This document shows, in pieces, positions 61,456 through 64,000 of a DNA stretch of 64,000 nt. Origin of the DNA: a bacterium (GTDB taxonomy: Bacteria; Bacillota; Sulfobacillia; UBA995); the NCBI GenBank assembly GCA_031082145.1, contig JAVHLP010000001.1, positions 211,249 through 275,248 on the forward strand, written 5' to 3'. A program made the position numbers and the translations under genes. The notes under the pieces are model-generated. The model was not told the origin of the DNA and searched no databases. It worked only from the letters and a program-made list of their open reading frames with translations. Every line of letters starts with the position of its first letter. Position 1 is the stretch's first letter.

Positions 61456-61700
61456 CTGATCCCGCCTCCTTGCCCGAACTCGGGAGTGGCCGGTTCGCCT
61501 CTCACGATCTCCTTCCAGAAGACCAGGTCGCCACCGTCATCGATCTGGAAGAGCTGCCAGCCCCGGTCGGAAGTCTCGAACTCAACGTAGCATTCCCGGC
61601 AGTAGTACTGCCCAGCCGCCAACCGGCCCACCCCCCGTCCGCCGCAGGCGGGACAGGCGGCAGTCTCCGGGCAGAGCCCGTTAACCCCCGTCGGCGACAT
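61452..61700 (-). CDS. Small zinc-ribbon protein
   Basis: An 82-residue protein with a zinc ribbon CPACGGRGVGRLAAGQYYCREC, then VEFETSDRGWQLFQIDDGGDLVFWKEI. The true start is the ATG at 61700, 20 bases inside the mnmA 3' end; the longer ORF-track version is mnmA shadow. Family not recognised. It is cotranscribed with mnmA and ytxH. Confidence 0.75.
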   Translation of the reverse strand: MSPTGVNGLCPETAACPACGGRGVGRLAAGQYYCRECYVEFETSDRGWQLFQIDDGGDLVFWKEIVRGEPATPEFGQGGGIS

Positions 61701-62850
61701 CCACCTCACCCCGATCAGGATGCCCCTGTTCGGCTCCCTCCATGCTCTTGCCATTGGCGTCCAGCGCAGAGTGAATGGTGCCCCCACCGATAACCTCCTC
61801 TCCCCGGTAGAAGACGGCCGCCTGCCCGGGGGCTACAGCCCGGACAGGCCGCTCGAAAACCGCTGCCACAGCTGGCCCGGCGTAGCCACAGGGGGCCGGG
61901 ACGGGGCGGATCAGGGCCGGGTACTCGTCTCTCCCATAGCGGACCTTCACGGTCACCTGCAGCGGGCCTGGCAGTTCCGAGAAAGGGATGAAGTTGACCC
62001 GTGTGGCCACCAGGCCGCCGCATGCCAGGTCGTCGCGGGACCCAACTACCACGGCGTTCCGTTCCGGGTCCAGGCGGACGACGTACAGGGGCTGGGGCCA
62101 GGCCAGACCGAGCCCGCGCCGTTGACCGACGGTGTAGAGGGGCAACCCTCGGTGGTAGCCGAGGAGCTCTCCCCGGATATGGTAGATCGGCCCCTCCCGG
62201 AGGGCGTCGGGAATGGCCGCCCGCAAGAACTGGCGGTACCCGCATTCACCCACGAAGCAGATCTCCTGGCTTTCGGGCTTGTCTGCCAGCCGCCAGCCTA
62301 ACGACCTCGCCAGATCGCGCACCTCGGTTTTCTTGAGCCCACCTAAGGGCCAGACGACCCGCTCCAGTTCCCCCTGGCCAAGCCGGTACAGAACGTAGGT
62401 CTGGTCTTTGTCGGCGTCCCGGGCTCTGAGCAGCCGGTAGATCCCGGCTTCAGGATCGGTGCCCACCCTCGCATAGTGACCCGTCGCCAGCCGGCTGGCC
62501 GCCAGCTCGGATGCAAGACTGAAGAGGACGCCGAACTTAATCCGCTCGTTGCAAAGGACGCAGGGATTGGGAGTGCGCCCCCGCCGGTAGTCCGCGATGA
62601 AGGGCTCCACAACATGCCTGCGGAAGTCCTCGCTTACGTCAAGGACTTGATGGGGAATACCGAGGTGCCCGGCTGATCGGCGGGCTTCCTCCACTGCCGC
62701 CGGTGAGCCCAGACTCCCGTCCGGCGCCACTGCCGGCCACAGCTTCAGCGTGACCCCCAGCACTTCCCAACCCTGCGAGACCAGCATGGCCGCCGCGACC
62801 GAGCTGTCCACGCCCCCGCTCATGGCGACCAGGACCTTTCTTGCCATCAT
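61681..62850 (-). CDS. mnmA: tRNA-specific 2-thiouridylase MnmA
   Basis: About 389 residues. The PP-loop is AMSGGVDSSVAA, the active-site cysteines are in PNPCVLCNERIKFG and PCGYAGPAVAA, and ICFVGECGYRQFL lies between. It thiolates U34 of Lys, Glu and Gln tRNAs. The ATG at 62850 is 7 bases after GGAGG. The C-terminus has about 20 extra residues (GKSMEGAEQGHPDRGEVDVADG) beyond the usual end. Confidence 0.96.
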   Translation of the reverse strand: MMARKVLVAMSGGVDSSVAAAMLVSQGWEVLGVTLKLWPAVAPDGSLGSPAAVEEARRSAGHLGIPHQVLDVSEDFRRHVVEPFIADYRRGRTPNPCVLCNERIKFGVLFSLASELAASRLATGHYARVGTDPEAGIYRLLRARDADKDQTYVLYRLGQGELERVVWPLGGLKKTEVRDLARSLGWRLADKPESQEICFVGECGYRQFLRAAIPDALREGPIYHIRGELLGYHRGLPLYTVGQRRGLGLAWPQPLYVVRLDPERNAVVVGSRDDLACGGLVATRVNFIPFSELPGPLQVTVKVRYGRDEYPALIRPVPAPCGYAGPAVAAVFERPVRAVAPGQAAVFYRGEEVIGGGTIHSALDANGKSMEGAEQGHPDRGEVDVADGG

Positions 62851-63007
62851 GATCACGCCTCCGGCCACCGTGTGGATCCAGCATACACCTGGTCCGGCGG
62901 CCGGTCAAAGAACGCCGAAGTCAACCCTCGCTTCGCATATCGTCCCCAGCCACCGGCCAGATTAGAGTCGGCAAACTGCGGATCAACGGGGAAGGAGGTG
63001 GAGAAGC

Positions 63008-63193
63008 GTGCCCCAGCTGACCCAGACCGAGGTATGGTTCCTGGACGAGGCCATAAAGGGTCACCGCCTGCTCATTTCCAAGCTCAACGCATACGCCCAG
63101 ATGGCGGCGGACCCGCAACTCCGGCAACTGTGCCAGGATACCCTTCAAGCTCATCAGCGTCACTTCGAGATGCTCACCAATCAGGCTCGATGA
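63008..63193 (+). CDS. Small spore-coat-associated protein
   Basis: A 61-residue helical protein (TQTEVWFLDEAIKGHRLLIS, then QLCQDTLQAHQRHFEMLTN) of the type often found paired with CotF genes. The GTG start is 9 bases after AGGAGG. The stop is 20 bases before the CotF-like gene. Upstream CATATCGT (62936-62943) fits the -10 of SigE/SigK promoters (CATAnnnT), but no matching -35 was found. Confidence 0.7.
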   Translation: MPQLTQTEVWFLDEAIKGHRLLISKLNAYAQMAADPQLRQLCQDTLQAHQRHFEMLTNQAR

Positions 63194-63212
63194 GAGGAGG
63201 TCGCGCAACAGC

Positions 63213-64000
63213 ATGGGAATGGTCCAACCCCAAACGATCCTGAACGACAAGGACATCGCTCAGGATCTTCTGACCAGCGAGAAGTACGTCACCACCCTGG
63301 TGGCCACGGGCACCCTTGAAGCCTCCAACCCCCAGGTAAGGAACACCATGTCCCAGATCCACAGCGAGATGGAGTCCACCAGCAGGAGGGTCTTTGACTA
63401 TCTGAACGCGAGGGGATGGTACAATCCCCGCATTGCCGATCCCCAGTCCATCAACGATCTCCGCCGGTCCGTAGACGAAGCCAACCAGGACATCCAGCGG
63501 TCGTTCACAGGTGGCGGAGTCACCGGCCAAGCCGGAAACGTTCGAAGCGGGGTCGGCCAGCAGGTCGGCGTCGGGAGCGGCGGCGGCTACCAGTCCTCCA
63601 CCTACGGCACCCACGGCACCGGAAGCTTCGGTGGTGGCTACCAGGCGGGTGGTTATGGCACCGGCTATGGACAGAGCCTCCCGTCCTGGGCCTACCGGGA
63701 GATCGGGCGGGGTGGTCAGCACGGCAGTTACGGCGGCGGCTACCAGGCGGGTGGTTACGGCACCGGCTACGGCCAGAACCTGCCCTCCTGGGCCTACTCC
63801 GAACCCCCGCGGCGCGAGGATCGCGGTGGCTACTACGGGACAGGCGGCTTCGGCGGCGGCTACCAGGCCGGCGGGTACGGCACCTACGGCACCGGCGGCT
63901 ATGGTGGCGGCTACCAGGCGGGTGGTTACGGCACCGGCTACGGGCAGAACCTGCCCTCCTGGGCCTACTCCGAACCCCCGCGGCGCGAGGATCGCGGTGG
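63213..64000 (+). CDS. CotF-like spore coat protein with Gly/Tyr repeats (partial)
   Basis: Open at the right edge and absent from the ORF track. It begins MGMVQPQTILNDKDIAQDLL with AGGAGG 12 bases upstream. Residues 1 to about 85 form the CotF helical domain (DLLTSEKYVTTLVATGTLEA; NPQVRNTMSQIHSEMESTSR; FDYLNARGWYNPR). About 177 further residues are low-complexity, made of repeats such as GGGYQAGGYGTGYGQNLPSW followed by AYSEPPRREDRGG. It is probably a coat structural protein whose tyrosine-rich tail could be cross-linked. Total length unknown. Confidence 0.88.
   Translation, partial: MGMVQPQTILNDKDIAQDLLTSEKYVTTLVATGTLEASNPQVRNTMSQIHSEMESTSRRVFDYLNARGWYNPRIADPQSINDLRRSVDEANQDIQRSFTGGGVTGQAGNVRSGVGQQVGVGSGGGYQSSTYGTHGTGSFGGGYQAGGYGTGYGQSLPSWAYREIGRGGQHGSYGGGYQAGGYGTGYGQNLPSWAYSEPPRREDRGGYYGTGGFGGGYQAGGYGTYGTGGYGGGYQAGGYGTGYGQNLPSWAYSEPPRREDRG
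63633..64000 (+). repeat. In-gene repeats encoding GGYQAGGYGTGYGQ-LPSWAY
   Basis: Copies begin at 63633, 63735, about 63856 (partial) and 63906. The 63735 and 63906 copies (171 bases apart) are nearly identical over about 95 bases at the DNA level, including third positions. The 63633 copy, 102 bases before the second, is more diverged. The array continues past the window end. Confidence 0.9.

Noticed and set aside
62936-62943. SigE/SigK-type promoter for the spore-coat pair
   Set aside because: CATATCGT matches the -10 pattern, but no -35 at the expected spacing was found, so it is only mentioned in the gene entry.

Overview
This window comes from a high-GC, spore-forming, monoderm Firmicute (Bacillota), probably a deep-branching thermophilic or anaerobic clostridia/limnochordia-type lineage. 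The lineage is inferred from gene content only; no rRNA gene is present. The evidence is an uninterrupted sigK, a CotF-type spore-coat gene at the right edge, a T-box leader on alaS, the alaS-ireB-ruvX-DUF1292-mltG neighbourhood, YqeG, DegV, an SLH-domain surface protein, and a Tad pilus locus with no outer-membrane secretin. TTG and GTG starts with strong AGGAGG-like ribosome binding sites are common. Many starts were moved from the ORF-track position to fit these sites.

Layout. (1) 0-9 kb, minus strand: a tandem glycine riboswitch followed by gcvT-gcvH-gcvPA-gcvPB, two radical-SAM genes, a small membrane protein gene and lpdA. The second radical-SAM gene is fused to a LipM-like octanoyltransferase/lipoate ligase domain. 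Together these appear to form a complete glycine cleavage system with its own lipoyl-assembly module resembling LipS1/LipS2 rather than LipA. This is the most interesting system in the window. (2) 9-16 kb: a GGDEF protein, a YycJ-like MBL hydrolase, a QueG-like ferredoxin protein, a CGNR regulator behind overlapping divergent promoters, a prolyl oligopeptidase and a methyltransferase. (3) 16-24.6 kb: a Tad pilus operon (cpaB-cpaE-cpaF-tadB-tadC-flp-tadE-tadG-like) divergent from a secreted SLH/FlgD-like protein. The prepilin peptidase lies about 28 kb away. (4) 24.6-27.7 kb: an accessory island with mazEF, tandem repeats, a relE remnant, a shikimate-kinase-like gene split onto opposite strands, a GNAT fragment, and a cyclase gene followed by an attC-like site. 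(5) 27.7-37 kb: an ABC exporter, MFS, SDR and MATE genes, and an operon of DUF218, sirtuin, HAD and acyl-CoA synthetase. (6) 37-43.6 kb: an FMN riboswitch with ribU, a threonine-synthase-like gene, a molybdopterin oxidoreductase, NusG-II and Gx-transporter genes, and a glycosyltransferase. (7) 43.7-56.3 kb: a HicB-DinB fusion, DegV, prepilin peptidase, YqeG, hydrolases, sigK, and the mltG-DUF1292-ruvX-(aldo-keto reductase-rhomboid)-ireB-alaS cluster with its T-box. (8) 56.4-64 kb: a DinB gene, a leaderless M4 peptidase with a propeptide, AI-2E, YtxH, a zinc ribbon gene, mnmA and a spore-coat pair. The last gene is a Gly/Tyr-rich repeat CotF protein that runs off the window and is missing from the ORF track.

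How the genes work together: the best-supported functional unit is riboswitch-controlled glycine catabolism. GcvT, GcvH, GcvPA, GcvPB and Lpd carry out the reaction, and the two radical-SAM proteins plus the fused acyltransferase would build the lipoyl arm on GcvH in place. No tRNA, rRNA, CRISPR array or intact insertion sequence was found. All family assignments come from reading the translations; no database search was possible.
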